A stretch of 64,000 nt of DNA. Source: Gottfriedia acidiceleris. Lineage in GTDB: Bacteria; Bacillota; Bacilli; Bacillales; Bacillaceae_G. This document shows positions 50,652 through 61,005 of the stretch, piece by piece (positions within the stretch are counted from its first letter, which is position 1; every line of letters begins with the position of its first letter). The position numbers and the translations under genes were made by a program. Below the pieces are notes generated by a model that saw only the letters and a list, made by a program, of their open reading frames with translations, searched no databases and was not told the DNA's origin. The stretch spans positions 2,480,001 to 2,544,000 of the forward strand of contig NZ_CP096034.1 in assembly GCF_023115465.1 (NCBI RefSeq), given 5' to 3'.

Positions 50652-51948
50652 CAAGATCTTCACCTGCAATTCGATAATAGCTACGTACTTCATCGACTAC
50701 TTCAGATGTTTCTAAATTTTCCAATACTTTTTTGTATGCTGAATATGAAGCATGGTGTGTTACTAAGATGATTTCAGCAAGCCCTTTATGCTTTAATGGC
50801 ACTTGAATAATTTTCTCAAAGCTTATATCAGATTCTGTAAAAATTGAAGTAATTTCAGCGAACGAACCTAATTGATCTTTTACTGTAAAGCGGAAGAATG
50901 ATTTAAAATAAATTTCATGGTCTTCTTTAATTTCTTTTGGATATTGTGGTAACACAGCACTAGTACCGTTTACACCAAGTCGCATATTTTTCATTACTGC
51001 AACTAGATCAGATACGATAGCAGTTGCAGTTGGTAAACTACCAGCACCTGGTCCATAGAACATCGTTTCTCCTACAGCTTCCCCATAAACATAAACTGCA
51101 TTAAATTCATTGCTAACAGATGCTAATGGATGATTATGTGCAATTAAAGTTGGTCCAACACTAACTTCAATTCGATTATCGTTTCTCTTCGCATAACCGA
51201 TTAATTTCATTGTATAACCAAAGTATTTAGCAAAATCGATGTCTTCTGAAGATACTGAACTAATTCCACGTACTTGCACATCTTCTAGTTCAACATCCAT
51301 TGAAAAACCTAATTTAGCTAAAATTGTCATTTTTCTCGCAGCATCTAGACCTTCAACATCTGATGTTGGATCTGCTTCTGCAAAGCCAAGTTCCTGAGCT
51401 TCTTTTAACACATCCTCATATGCTTTTCCTTCATTACTCATCTTTGTAAGAATAAAGTTTGTCGTTCCATTTACAATACCCATTAATTTAGTTACACGGT
51501 CTGCAGCTAAACCGTCTACTAAACTACGAATAATAGGGATACCACCAGCAACACTAGCTTCATAGAATAAATCGCATTTATTCTCATTTGCTACGCGGAG
51601 TAATTCAGTACCATATAAAGCCATTAAATCTTTATTAGCTGTGACTACATGCTTTTTATTACGAAGAGCATGAAGTATGTATTGTCTAGCATCTTCAATT
51701 CCACCCATTACCTCTACAACAACATCTACTTCTGCATCATCTAAAATTTCATATGCATCTGTTGTTAATAAATCCTTTTGAATTGAAATTGAGCGTTCCT
51801 TTTCAAGGTCCTTAACAAGAACCTTCTTTACTTGAACAGAACAACCGATTTGATGAGCTAATCTGTCCTGATGATTTTCAACAATTTTTACAACACCACT
51901 TCCAACAGTTCCAAGTCCTAATAGGCCGATAGATATACAGTCCTTCAT
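50644..51948 (-). CDS. hom: homoserine dehydrogenase
   Basis: 433 residues, the usual Bacillus length. NAD(P)-binding Rossmann domain ([16 protein letters not shown]), the catalytic domain with [11 protein letters not shown] near 170 and [17 protein letters not shown] near 200, and a C-terminal ACT domain (about 355-430) for feedback by threonine. It makes homoserine, the branch point for threonine (ThrB) and methionine (MetA, encoded just upstream). GGAGGAGATCAT precedes the ATG; a longer frame to 51984 is rejected. Confidence 0.97.
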   Translation of the reverse strand: MKDCISIGLLGLGTVGSGVVKIVENHQDRLAHQIGCSVQVKKVLVKDLEKERSISIQKDLLTTDAYEILDDAEVDVVVEVMGGIEDARQYILHALRNKKHVVTANKDLMALYGTELLRVANENKCDLFYEASVAGGIPIIRSLVDGLAADRVTKLMGIVNGTTNFILTKMSNEGKAYEDVLKEAQELGFAEADPTSDVEGLDAARKMTILAKLGFSMDVELEDVQVRGISSVSSEDIDFAKYFGYTMKLIGYAKRNDNRIEVSVGPTLIAHNHPLASVSNEFNAVYVYGEAVGETMFYGPGAGSLPTATAIVSDLVAVMKNMRLGVNGTSAVLPQYPKEIKEDHEIYFKSFFRFTVKDQLGSFAEITSIFTESDISFEKIIQVPLKHKGLAEIILVTHHASYSAYKKVLENLETSEVVDEVRSYYRIAGEDLDV

Positions 51949-51982
51949 ATGATCTCCTCCGATAAAATTTGATATTATTACC

Positions 51983-52011
51983 ATTATGGGAATGTTTTAT
52001 GAAAATAGCAA
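51983..52011 (-). promoter_or_regulatory. promoter of the hom-thrC-thrB operon
   Basis: TTGCTA (52011-52006), a 17-bp spacer and CATAAT (51988-51983) read leftward, about 35 nt before the hom start. No T-box, attenuator or riboswitch is seen in the short leader. Confidence 0.5.
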
Positions 52012-52080
52012 ACACTTTTTTAAATTTTCCAATTATTTTTATTTAGTAATTGACGAAATTATGAAACTAAAAATAAAAAA

Positions 52081-52986
52081 TTATAAATTGTAAGGGGTTT
52101 CTTGATAAACGTAATAATTTAACCAATTTGAGAAAAGTAGATTAGCATGACTTCTCCAACGTACAATCGGTGGTCTTTCAGGATTATCATTTTGGAAATA
52201 GTTTTTTGGAATAGCAATTTCCGCTCCTCTTTGCACATCTCTTTCATATTCTGATTTTAAAGTATTAATACAATATTCATGATGTCCAGTTGCGAAAATT
52301 TGCTTTCCGTCCTCACTAGTAACAAGATGGACACCTGCATCATCCGATAAACTTAAAATCTTCAATTCTCCTATTTGATCGATATCTACTTTCCTAACTT
52401 CAGTATGTCTTGAATGCGGTACATAATACTCGTCATCAAAGCCACGTACTAGTTTCACAAAGCGATCCTCTACTGAGTGTGGGAAAACACCAAACATTTT
52501 TTTATCTAATGTGTACTTAGGAACCCCGTAGTGATGATAAAGACCTGCTTGTGCACCCCAACATATATGCAATGTAGATGTTACATTTTCTTTTGTGAAA
52601 TCCATGATTTCTTTAAGTTCCGACCAATATTCAACTTCTTCAAAGTCCAATGTCTCTACTGGAGCACCGGTAATAATAAAACCATCGTATTTTGTATTTT
52701 TAATTTGTGAAATTGTTTTATAAAAGGTTGAAACATGTTCTTCTGAAACGTTTTTTGGCTTGTATGATTCAGTACCGATTAAATCGATATCTACTTGTAA
52801 AGGTGAATTTGCAATTAAACGTAATAATTGCGTTTCGGTTTCAATTTTAGTTGGCATTAAGTTTAAAATGCCTATTTGAAGCGGTCTTATATCTTGGGAC
52901 TCCGCTCGCTCTTTCGTCATATAGAAAACATTTTCTTTCGTTAGTATTTCCGTTGCAGGTAGATCTTTGTTGATAATTACAGGCAT
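52081..52986 (-). CDS. metA: homoserine O-acyltransferase (MetA)
   Basis: 301 residues, the length of B. subtilis MetA. Glutamine-amidotransferase-like fold with the nucleophile C142 in [10 protein letters not shown] and the catalytic His in FATGHHEYC near 235. It transfers an acetyl or succinyl group to homoserine, the first committed methionine step; in Bacillus the acetyl form is usual despite the succinyltransferase name. GAGGAG lies nine bases before the chosen ATG. A terminator-like hairpin ends 25 nt upstream of this start. Confidence 0.95.
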   Translation of the reverse strand: MPVIINKDLPATEILTKENVFYMTKERAESQDIRPLQIGILNLMPTKIETETQLLRLIANSPLQVDIDLIGTESYKPKNVSEEHVSTFYKTISQIKNTKYDGFIITGAPVETLDFEEVEYWSELKEIMDFTKENVTSTLHICWGAQAGLYHHYGVPKYTLDKKMFGVFPHSVEDRFVKLVRGFDDEYYVPHSRHTEVRKVDIDQIGELKILSLSDDAGVHLVTSEDGKQIFATGHHEYCINTLKSEYERDVQRGAEIAIPKNYFQNDNPERPPIVRWRSHANLLFSNWLNYYVYQETPYNL

Positions 52987-53011
52987 TTTTTCCACTCCTC
53001 TATTTTCTTAA

Positions 53012-53053
53012 GAAAAAGGTAGTAGATTGATGCATGAACTATTTCTACTACCT
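53012..53053 (-). terminator. terminator or attenuator between metH and metA
   Basis: On the minus strand AGGTAGTAGA pairs perfectly with TCTACTACCT across 16 bases, followed by TTTTTC. It lies about 60 nt after the metH stop, and the metA ribosome binding site begins only about 15 nt beyond the T run. Confidence 0.8.
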
Positions 53054-53115
53054 ATTTGAAATATCTTAACTAAATTTTGATTTTATTGAATCAAATGAAT
53101 AATTATTCTAGCTTT

Positions 53116-56100
53116 TTAAACTGAAAAATATCTTCCATCTTTATGCGAGAATACCATCGCAGTTACAGATGCTTCTGGTAGCATCATAAATCCTTCTGTC
53201 AGATTAATCCCAATTTCATTTGGGTTAATTAATTTAAAGAGCTTTTCTTGATCCTCAAGATTTGGACAAGCAGGGTAACCAAAAGAAACTCTGATTCCTT
53301 GATATCTTGCTTTAAAACGCTCAGACATTGTGAAGTCTGGACGATCTGGGAATCCCCATTTTTCTCTCATCAGCATATGCGTTTTTTCAGCTAAACCTTC
53401 TGCTAATTCTAAAGCTAATGAGAATAAAACGTGACTTTTTAAATACTCCCCTTCTTGTTTCAATCTTTCAGCAATATTTCTTACTCGTGGTCCCGATGTT
53501 ACAGAGAAGAATCCAACATAATCCATCTCTTCACCAACAGGATTTAAAAAGTCGCTTATACAAAGATTTGGTTCTTTTCTTTGTCTCGGAAATTGAAAAC
53601 GTTCAATCGGTTTTTTCGTTTCGGAGTCATAAATAATGACATCATTGCCATCACTTTGAGCCGGAAAAAATTGATAGATTACTTGGCAGTCAAAATATTC
53701 ATTTCCATCTTTTAAGAATTCTTGAACTAACTCGTATAACTCCTGGCCACGTTCTTGATTTTCCCATTTACCTTTTACCCCTAAATGATGTCCTATGAGC
53801 ATTTGATAATTAATAAAAGGTGCCACTTGAGCTACTGGAATATTTTTGATGACCGTTTTGCTTAATGATGAAGGAACTAGGCAATCTGATTTTTGTATTG
53901 CAGATCTCGTTGTATTCATTTCAGGAACAGGTAATTCAATAACATTGTCTATTTTTTTAATTGCTTTTTTCTTTTCTTCTAATGCTTTTAATTCATCTGG
54001 ATTAACAATTTTATTTGCTAAGTCTAAACCAGTCATCGCGTCATTTGAGTAAACAACTAATCCATCGTAAATTGGTTGAATACGGTTTTCAGTAAATTTT
54101 CTAGTTAATGCTGCGCCACCAACTAATATTGGTGTGTCAATTCCGGCGCTTTTTAAGTCACCAGCTGTAATAACCATTTGTTGAGCAGACTTTACTAATA
54201 GGCCTGATAAGCCAATAATGTCGGGTTTGTTTTCACGAATCTTTGTAATTAAATCATCTGGTCGAATATTAATGCCTAAATTGACAACATCAAAGCCATT
54301 ATTCGTCAAAATAATATCAACTAAGTTCTTTCCAATATCATGAACATCACCTTTAACAGTTGCTAAAATGACTTTCCCTTTTCTAGAGCTTTCAGTTTTC
54401 TCCATAAATTGCTCTAAAAAATTTACAGATGCCTTCATTACTTCTGCACTTTGTAATACTTCAGCTACGATTAGCTCATTATTATTGAAAAGTCTACCAA
54501 CTTCATCCATCCCAGTCATTAGTGGACCATTAATAATATTTAACGGTGTGTCACCACGGTCGAGACAAGCTTGTAGATCTTCTATTAATCCTTGTTTTGA
54601 ACCTTCAATTACACACGCAGCTAATCTTTCTTCAATTGGAAGCTGTTCTTTCGGTTTTTCTTCTTTCTTTACTGAATTTCTAAAATGCTCAACAAATTTA
54701 TCTAATGTTTCTTGAGACGTATGGAATAATAAATCCTCAGCAAGCTCCCGTTCTTCTGCAGGAATTGAAGCGAATCGTTCTAATTTCTCAGTATTCACAA
54801 TCGCGTAATCAAGACCAGCCTTTGTAGAATGATATAAGAAAACGGCATTTAACACTTCGCGACCAGCATTTGGTAATCCAAATGAAATATTACTTAAACC
54901 TAAAATCGTTAAACACTGCGGAAATTCATCTTTAATTAATTTAATGCCATCAATAGTCGCTTTTGCAGAACCGATATATTGCGTATCACCTGTACCTACA
55001 GGAAAAACAAGCGGATCAAAGATGATGTCTGTCGCACGAATTTTATATTTTTCAGTTAATAGTTGATAACTTCTTTTTGCAATTTCTAATTTTCTTTCCG
55101 CTGATACAGCCATCCCATCTTCATCAATCGTACCAACTACAATGGCAGCACCATATTTATGAATAAAAGGTAGTATTTTCTCAAATCGCTCCTCCCCATC
55201 TTCAAGATTAATCGAATTAATAATCGCTTTACCTTGAATATAAGTTAGTGCTAATTCAATTACGTTTTCATCAGTTGAATCGATCATGATTGGTACTTTT
55301 ACTTTATTAACTAATTGCTTTATGAAATTTTCCATATCTTCAACTTCATCACGATCAGGATCTGCCATACATACATCGATGACATGAGCACCTTTTTTCA
55401 CTTGAGCTCTCGCAATCTCTGAAGCTTCTTCAAATTTTCCGTCAGCGATTAAATTTTTAAATTTACGAGATCCAATAACGTTTGTTCTTTCACCAACGAA
55501 TAGTGGCCTCATACTATCGTCGTAGCGAAGTGATTCTAAACCACTAACCGCATGATCTTCTCTTTTTTTAGGTTGACGAGGAGTAATTCCACTTACCGCT
55601 TCTTTCATTGCCCTAATATGTTCAGGAGTTGTTCCACAACAACCACCTATTATATTGATCCATCCTTGTTCAGCAAAATCTCGTACTTTGTGCGCTAAAG
55701 ATTCTGGTGATTCATGATAATGTCCATCTTCATCTGGTAAACCAGCATTTGGATAACATGAAACAAATGTCTCAGATAGTTCTGACAATGAACGAACATG
55801 GTCTCTCATAAACTCAGGTCCTGTTGCACAGTTTAATCCAACTGATATTGGAGAAATATGTTCAATGGCTAAATAGAAAGCATCAATTGTTTGACCTGCT
55901 AATGTTGTCCCCATTGGTTCAATCGTCCCGGAAATCATAACTGGTAATTTTTTATTTAATTCGTTAAATGCTTTACTAATCCCAATACAAGCAGCTTTAA
56001 CATTTCTCATATCTTGACAAGTTTCAACTAATAAAACATCTACGCCACCATTTATTAATCCGATTGCTTGTCGATTATATGCAGTAATTAATTCATCAAA

Positions 56101-56493
56101 AGTAACACCACCTGTAACACTAATAGCTTTTGTTGTTGGTCCCATCGCACCTGCTACATATACTTCTTTACCCGATGCCACAACTGCTTGCTTTGCAATT
56201 CTTGCTGCAATTTCATTTAGTTCGATATCTAAATGTTGTAAATTATAATCGGATAAAACAATATTTGTTGCTCCGAATGTGTTCGTTTCGATAATGTCGG
56301 AACCAGCAAATATATACTCCTCATGAATTTCTTGTATAACATCCGGCCTTGTAACAACTAAATATTCATTACAACCTTCGTAATCTTCTCCACCAAAGTC
56401 TTCTGCTGTTAAGTTTCTTTGCTGGATCATCGTTCCCATTGCTCCATCAAGAAGTAATATTTTTTCTTTTAGTGCGATATCTAAAGTTTTCAT
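53116..56493 (-). CDS. metH: cobalamin-dependent methionine synthase
   Basis: 1125 residues with all four MetH modules: homocysteine-binding barrel (about 1-300, zinc ligands C285-C286 in GGCCGTTPEH), pterin-binding barrel (about 320-590, IDVCMADPDRDEVEDM), cobalamin cap and binding domain (about 640-840; the cobalt-coordinating His718 in GDVHDIGKN), and AdoMet-binding reactivation domain (about 870-1125, RPDFTMSERFKARYQGIR). It methylates homocysteine with 5-methyltetrahydrofolate. AGAGGAG precedes the ATG, which overlaps the yitJ stop (ATGA). So it lies in the SAM-riboswitch-controlled operon. Some Bacillus use the B12-independent MetE instead. Confidence 0.97.
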   Translation of the reverse strand: MKTLDIALKEKILLLDGAMGTMIQQRNLTAEDFGGEDYEGCNEYLVVTRPDVIQEIHEEYIFAGSDIIETNTFGATNIVLSDYNLQHLDIELNEIAARIAKQAVVASGKEVYVAGAMGPTTKAISVTGGVTFDELITAYNRQAIGLINGGVDVLLVETCQDMRNVKAACIGISKAFNELNKKLPVMISGTIEPMGTTLAGQTIDAFYLAIEHISPISVGLNCATGPEFMRDHVRSLSELSETFVSCYPNAGLPDEDGHYHESPESLAHKVRDFAEQGWINIIGGCCGTTPEHIRAMKEAVSGITPRQPKKREDHAVSGLESLRYDDSMRPLFVGERTNVIGSRKFKNLIADGKFEEASEIARAQVKKGAHVIDVCMADPDRDEVEDMENFIKQLVNKVKVPIMIDSTDENVIELALTYIQGKAIINSINLEDGEERFEKILPFIHKYGAAIVVGTIDEDGMAVSAERKLEIAKRSYQLLTEKYKIRATDIIFDPLVFPVGTGDTQYIGSAKATIDGIKLIKDEFPQCLTILGLSNISFGLPNAGREVLNAVFLYHSTKAGLDYAIVNTEKLERFASIPAEERELAEDLLFHTSQETLDKFVEHFRNSVKKEEKPKEQLPIEERLAACVIEGSKQGLIEDLQACLDRGDTPLNIINGPLMTGMDEVGRLFNNNELIVAEVLQSAEVMKASVNFLEQFMEKTESSRKGKVILATVKGDVHDIGKNLVDIILTNNGFDVVNLGINIRPDDLITKIRENKPDIIGLSGLLVKSAQQMVITAGDLKSAGIDTPILVGGAALTRKFTENRIQPIYDGLVVYSNDAMTGLDLANKIVNPDELKALEEKKKAIKKIDNVIELPVPEMNTTRSAIQKSDCLVPSSLSKTVIKNIPVAQVAPFINYQMLIGHHLGVKGKWENQERGQELYELVQEFLKDGNEYFDCQVIYQFFPAQSDGNDVIIYDSETKKPIERFQFPRQRKEPNLCISDFLNPVGEEMDYVGFFSVTSGPRVRNIAERLKQEGEYLKSHVLFSLALELAEGLAEKTHMLMREKWGFPDRPDFTMSERFKARYQGIRVSFGYPACPNLEDQEKLFKLINPNEIGINLTEGFMMLPEASVTAMVFSHKDGRYFSV

Positions 56494-58316
56494 AGTTGAA
56501 TCTCCTCTTTATTGCTACTTTTAGTAAATTGAATTAAGTCCTCTGTTATTTCATACTTCAAAAATGGAGTGATAAAATAAATGCCATTAAATTTATCCTT
56601 AACATAATCAATAAGCTCTTTCGCAATTTTTTTACCTTCATCAACTGCTCTTTCTGGTTCAACTGATGAAATTCTATTTCTTACCTCTTCTGATAAAGTA
56701 ATTCCTGGAACTTCATAATGGATAAAATCAGCATTCTTCTTACTAACTAGTGGCATAATTCCAATAAAAATTGGCTGTTTAATATGACGAGTTGACTCAT
56801 ATAACTTATCAATCGTTTCAAAATCATAAATTGGCTGCGTTAAAAAATAATCCGCTCCCGCCTCGACCTTTTTCTCAAGTCTTTTAATTGCCGCATCAAA
56901 TTTCCGAACATTTGGGTTAAAAGCTGCAGCGACTGAAAATCTCGTTCCATTTCCTAAGCTTTTACCAGAATAAAGTCTACCTTCATTCATTTCTTTAATC
57001 ATCCGAATTAGTTCAAGTGATGCTACATCATATACAGAAGTTGCACCTGGAAAATCGCCTACCCTTGCTGGATCACCGGTAATAGCAAGAACTTCATTTA
57101 ATCCTAAAGTTGATAGCCCCATTAAATGAGATTGAAGTCCAATCATATTCCGATCTCTACAAGTTAAATGTGTCAAAACTGGTACATCTAATCTTTGAAG
57201 CAGTGAAGCCATCGCTACATTCGAAATTCTAGGTGAAGCTAGTGGATTATCTGCTAGCGTAATTGCATCAGCCCCTGCGCTATGTAATGCTTTTGCTCCT
57301 TCAAAAAACTTTCTAGTTTGTAATGTTTTTGGTGGATCTAGCTCTGCAATGATCGTCGTTCTCTTTTTTGCCTTTTCAGCTAGCGTTTCATTCTTTCGTT
57401 CTTCTTGATTATGGATTGTAATTTTAATTGTTCTGTTTTTCACATCTTTTTTTGTTACAGGCTGTAAAGTATCAATCTTACTTCGTAAAGCAGAGATATG
57501 AGCTGGTGTTGTACCACAACATCCACCGATTAGTCTTATACCTTGTTCAATAAATGGTTTTGCCATATCTTCAAAATATTCTGGATTCGATTTGTATACG
57601 TATTTTCCCTCATTGTAAAGTGGTAATCCTGAATTAGGAAATGCCGATAAGTACCCATTCGTTGGTAAAGAAACCGTATTTAATGACTCCAACATATGAA
57701 GTGGTCCTAGATGACAATTGATTCCAACTACATCTGCTCCCAAATCAATTAAACTAGGAAGAATTTTTTCGATATATTGGCCACTTTGCATAATGCCAAT
57801 TTCTTGTAGTGTGACTTGTGCAATAATAGGTAAATCCGTTCTTCCTCTTAATAGATTCACAGCATCATATAATTCATTTTCATCATAAAATGTTTCAAGC
57901 ATGATCCCATCTACGCCTTCTTCTAGTAACGCTGAAGCTTGCTCAAGCAGCATCATTTCACGTTCTAAAGGTGTCGTAAAAGTAGAACCTACATATTTCA
58001 TTCCACCTATACCACCGATTACTAATGCTCTTCCTTTTGATGCCGCTCTAGCATTTCTAACAGCCATTTGATTAATTTGCTTAACCAGCTTTTCCAAACC
58101 ATATTGTCTCAGTTTTCCAGCATTAGCACCGTACGAATTAGTTTGAATTACTTCTGCGCCAGCATCTATATATTGTTCATGTATATGAATGATTCGATCA
58201 CGCTCAGTAATATTAAGTTCTTCAAAACAACTGTGAAGTCCGCCAGAATACAAAAGCGTTCCCATTGCGCCGTCACCTAAAACAATTCCATCTTTTAACT
58301 TTTCCAATAAGCCCAT
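56490..58316 (-). CDS. yitJ: bifunctional homocysteine S-methyltransferase / methylene-THF reductase
   Basis: 608 residues with two enzymes joined. The N-terminal half (about 1-295) is a zinc homocysteine methyltransferase domain with the ligand pair in GGCCGTTPAH; the C-terminal half (about 315-600) is a flavin methylenetetrahydrofolate reductase (TIIAELDPPKTLQTRKF, LTCRDRNMIGLQSHLMG, AITGDPARVGDFPGATS). It supplies 5-methyltetrahydrofolate to MetH, and may itself methylate homocysteine. The GGGAAGTGA site lies before the ATG, and a SAM riboswitch with terminator lies directly upstream. Confidence 0.96.
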   Translation of the reverse strand: MGLLEKLKDGIVLGDGAMGTLLYSGGLHSCFEELNITERDRIIHIHEQYIDAGAEVIQTNSYGANAGKLRQYGLEKLVKQINQMAVRNARAASKGRALVIGGIGGMKYVGSTFTTPLEREMMLLEQASALLEEGVDGIMLETFYDENELYDAVNLLRGRTDLPIIAQVTLQEIGIMQSGQYIEKILPSLIDLGADVVGINCHLGPLHMLESLNTVSLPTNGYLSAFPNSGLPLYNEGKYVYKSNPEYFEDMAKPFIEQGIRLIGGCCGTTPAHISALRSKIDTLQPVTKKDVKNRTIKITIHNQEERKNETLAEKAKKRTTIIAELDPPKTLQTRKFFEGAKALHSAGADAITLADNPLASPRISNVAMASLLQRLDVPVLTHLTCRDRNMIGLQSHLMGLSTLGLNEVLAITGDPARVGDFPGATSVYDVASLELIRMIKEMNEGRLYSGKSLGNGTRFSVAAAFNPNVRKFDAAIKRLEKKVEAGADYFLTQPIYDFETIDKLYESTRHIKQPIFIGIMPLVSKKNADFIHYEVPGITLSEEVRNRISSVEPERAVDEGKKIAKELIDYVKDKFNGIYFITPFLKYEITEDLIQFTKSSNKEEIQL

Positions 58317-58342
58317 TCAATCACTTCCCGTTTATATAAAAT

Positions 58343-58386
58343 AAAAAACGCCATTCTCTCAAAAAAAATGAGAGAATGACGTTTAA
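58343..58386 (-). terminator. terminator of the SAM riboswitch expression platform
   Basis: AACGTCATTCTCTCA pairs with TGAGAGAATGGCGTT (one mismatch) across a T-rich loop, followed by TTTTTATTTT on the minus strand. It ends about 27 nt before the yitJ start and forms when SAM is bound. Confidence 0.9.
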
Positions 58387-58398
58387 GTACAGATCACG

Positions 58399-58500
58399 CC
58401 TTATCTCTCATGTTTTAAACATGCTGGATTTAGCACTTTTTAGCTTTCGCTAAAGTTGCCGGGTTTCAAAGGGCCAGTCCCTCCACCACTCTCGATAAGG
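58399..58500 (-). promoter_or_regulatory. SAM-I riboswitch (S-box) aptamer upstream of yitJ
   Basis: The minus strand shows the S-box core in order: P1 CCTTATC / GATAAGG, GAGAGTGGTGGAGGGACTGGCCC, then GAAACCCGGCAAC and the P4 stem AGCATGTTTAAAACATG. The pieces match the SAM-I family, and a strong terminator follows. High SAM should stop transcription of yitJ-metH, and of metA if it depends on read-through. Confidence 0.95.
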
Positions 58501-58613
58501 ATTATTTAGTTATATTCAATATAAAACAGTTTACTATATTTATATGATAAAGAAAAGACATTTATGGAAAGATTTCCAAAAATAAATTTATTTTGTTTAC
58601 ATAATAGTATTAT

Positions 58614-60479
58614 TTAACTATTTTTATAGTGTGCTAGTGCTAATAGCGGATAAATTTCATTATAGCTATGATAGTCAATATAAAACTGACCAGGTAATCC
58701 TAATCCAGTTGGATAAGTTAATGCTTTATTTGATAATTCACTTTGAGTAGTTAAAAATTTTATCCCTTTTCTAATTACTTCATCTTCTTTATTACGAATT
58801 GAAAGTAAAGTATCAACTGCCCACGCAGTTTGACTAGGTGTACTATATTTTAAAGGAACATATTTATTTTTAACAGGTGAAAGTCCTGACTCTCCCCAAC
58901 CTCCGTCTTCATTTTGAATACTAACTAACCATTTCTCAGCTTTTTTAATTGCCTCATGATTTTTACGAATTCCCACGGCTCTGAGACCTGTAATTGCTGC
59001 CCAAGTCCCATAAATATAACAAATACCCCATCTACCATACCAACTACCATTTGATTTTTGGTTTTTTAAAAGCCAATTAACCGTCTTTTGCACAATCAGA
59101 TCATCATTTGAAATCGTCGTATAGTGTCCAATAAATTCTAAAATACGTCCTGTTAGATCCGCAGTTGAAGGATCAATGATTGCATCTTTAGCATTTTCAA
59201 TTGGTAAAAATGTTAACCACTTATTCGTTACATTTTTTTCGAAAGCTCCCCAACCACCATCATCATTTTGAAGTCCAAGTAAAAAATGAACTCCCCTTAA
59301 CCAACTTTCATGAATTGTGGAGTGATCCAAAGCATTTCTACTTAATGCCCTTAAAACTGCACCAGTATCATCATTATCTGGAATAAAAGAATTAACATCA
59401 GAAAAGCCCCAACCACCAGGACTTAAATTTTTAGCATGAACCTTCCAGTCACCATTCATATTTTGCTGTTTCTTAATTAGGTAGTTTATTGACTTCGAAA
59501 CAATCGGATCAGTTACCTGGTAACCAGCTTCTTGAATTGCATATGACAATAATGCCGTATCCCAAACTTTTGATGGCGAATTTTGAATATGAAGTCCCGC
59601 TTCAGTATCGGCTGCATATGAAAGAAGTCCTTGTAGAGCATTTTGAATAACAGATGAAGTAGATTCATAGCCTAAAGCCATTAAAGCATAAATCATATAA
59701 AACGTAGAACTAGCATAGCTATAAAAAGTTCCATTTGTTTCAATACGATCCAAAATAAATCTTTCAGCCTTTTCATATCCTTTCTGGTGAAAATAGAGAG
59801 GATATGAAGCTAGCTTCTTACCTTCCTCAAGTAAAAATTGATAAAAACTTCCTCGCTCTTCGTAAAACCATTCTACCTCACTTGTTTCCATAAGATGATC
59901 GATAGTTAGATCGTCATCCAATTTAACTTTAAATCGCTTATTTATACAAAGTATCATTGGAACTAAATGAACTCTAGCATAATTACTTAAATCAAATAAA
60001 CTTAACGGCATTTTTTCCGGCAGCAAAAAATAGCTCATTGGAAAGTAAAATAATTTAGGATACTCAATCAAACCATGAGTAGCCAGAATCATTTTTAACA
60101 TAAAATGCGTTTTTTTAATACCACCGTTTTCACGGATAAATTTTTCAGCTTTCTTCATACTTGAGTGTTCTTTTGTATACTTTTTTGAGATTAATAAAGC
60201 TATGTAAGCTTGTACTGTTGCATTTAAGTTCCCATCTTTTTCATCCTCGTATAGTTTCCAAGCCCCATTCGGATGTTGAAGATTGATGATACGATCAATA
60301 ATCCCATCAAACACCTTTTGATTTTTGTATTCAAGATCATTCATTAATAAAATCATAAAACTATCCGTAATTAATGAACCTTCAAAACAAAATTCCCAAG
60401 AACCATCTTCATCTTGTTTTAATCTTAGACGTTTGATCCGCTCTTCAATATTTCGTAAAACAATATTTTCGAGGTCCAT
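58614..60479 (-). CDS. sqhC: squalene-hopene / sporulenol cyclase family protein
   Basis: 621 residues. It carries the catalytic acidic motif D-N-D-D-T near residue 368 (the N in place of V is the form of Bacillus SqhC) and QW-type repeats such as QDEDGSW, QHPNGAW, QKSNGSWYGRWG and QNEDGGWGESG along its length. The family cyclises squalene or related polyprenes to hopanoids, or tetraprenyl-curcumene to sporulenol in spores. The likely product here is sporulenol, by similarity to B. subtilis SqhC; a hopene cyclase is possible. It follows the small membrane protein gene by one base, so the two are co-translated. Confidence 0.93.
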   Translation of the reverse strand: MDLENIVLRNIEERIKRLRLKQDEDGSWEFCFEGSLITDSFMILLMNDLEYKNQKVFDGIIDRIINLQHPNGAWKLYEDEKDGNLNATVQAYIALLISKKYTKEHSSMKKAEKFIRENGGIKKTHFMLKMILATHGLIEYPKLFYFPMSYFLLPEKMPLSLFDLSNYARVHLVPMILCINKRFKVKLDDDLTIDHLMETSEVEWFYEERGSFYQFLLEEGKKLASYPLYFHQKGYEKAERFILDRIETNGTFYSYASSTFYMIYALMALGYESTSSVIQNALQGLLSYAADTEAGLHIQNSPSKVWDTALLSYAIQEAGYQVTDPIVSKSINYLIKKQQNMNGDWKVHAKNLSPGGWGFSDVNSFIPDNDDTGAVLRALSRNALDHSTIHESWLRGVHFLLGLQNDDGGWGAFEKNVTNKWLTFLPIENAKDAIIDPSTADLTGRILEFIGHYTTISNDDLIVQKTVNWLLKNQKSNGSWYGRWGICYIYGTWAAITGLRAVGIRKNHEAIKKAEKWLVSIQNEDGGWGESGLSPVKNKYVPLKYSTPSQTAWAVDTLLSIRNKEDEVIRKGIKFLTTQSELSNKALTYPTGLGLPGQFYIDYHSYNEIYPLLALAHYKNS

Positions 60480-60480
60480 T

Positions 60481-60789
60481 TTACCACCTCAGTTCATTTT
60501 TTTCTGCCTGATGGTATTTTTCCATTCTTGTTGAATGCTCAATTTCAATTTCTTCAAGTTCATCACTATCTTCTGATACCTCGATTTCTATTTTTTTACT
60601 AAAATAAACAATTGACATTATAAATGCTAAAAGGCTAAACGGTAAAACAATAATTTGAAATCCGAACCAAGTAAATGAATGTAAAATATGAAAATAGCTA
60701 CCTAGTAACAAGCAATAAGTAAGTAATAACAGGTCAATAACAATTACACCGCAAAATGATTTTACTATTTTTATTAAAAAAGGATTCAA
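60481..60789 (-). CDS. small membrane protein preceding sqhC
   Basis: 102 residues with two or three membrane helices (about 5-30, 38-65, then ending by 63-67) and a strongly acidic cytosolic tail (KIEIEVSEDSDELEEIEIEHSTR). Start is TTG, with GGAG about ten bases upstream. The stop codon ends one base before the sqhC ATG, whose ribosome binding site (GAGGTGG) lies within this gene's final codons. A partner or membrane anchor for the cyclase is a reasonable guess from position only. Confidence 0.65.
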   Translation of the reverse strand: MNPFLIKIVKSFCGVIVIDLLLLTYCLLLGSYFHILHSFTWFGFQIIVLPFSLLAFIMSIVYFSKKIEIEVSEDSDELEEIEIEHSTRMEKYHQAEKNELRW

Positions 60790-61005
60790 CTAGATCACAC
60801 TCCATTACTAATCTATGATTTAAATGTGAAATAATGAATTATTCTGTGTAATTAGTACCTGTTACTTGGAAAAAACAGCAATTTATAGTGGGAATTTCAA
60901 ACTTTTACTCTAAAGTATTTAAATTGTAAATCTATTAAATGTCTAATCAGAAACTATTAAAAGTGAATAAAGTGAGAGTAATGATAGAAAGGAGTGTTTT
61001 TTACG

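Noticed and set aside
51949-52080. T-box or threonine attenuator before hom
   Set aside because: The leader is only about 35 nt after the likely promoter and has no T-box core or leader peptide.
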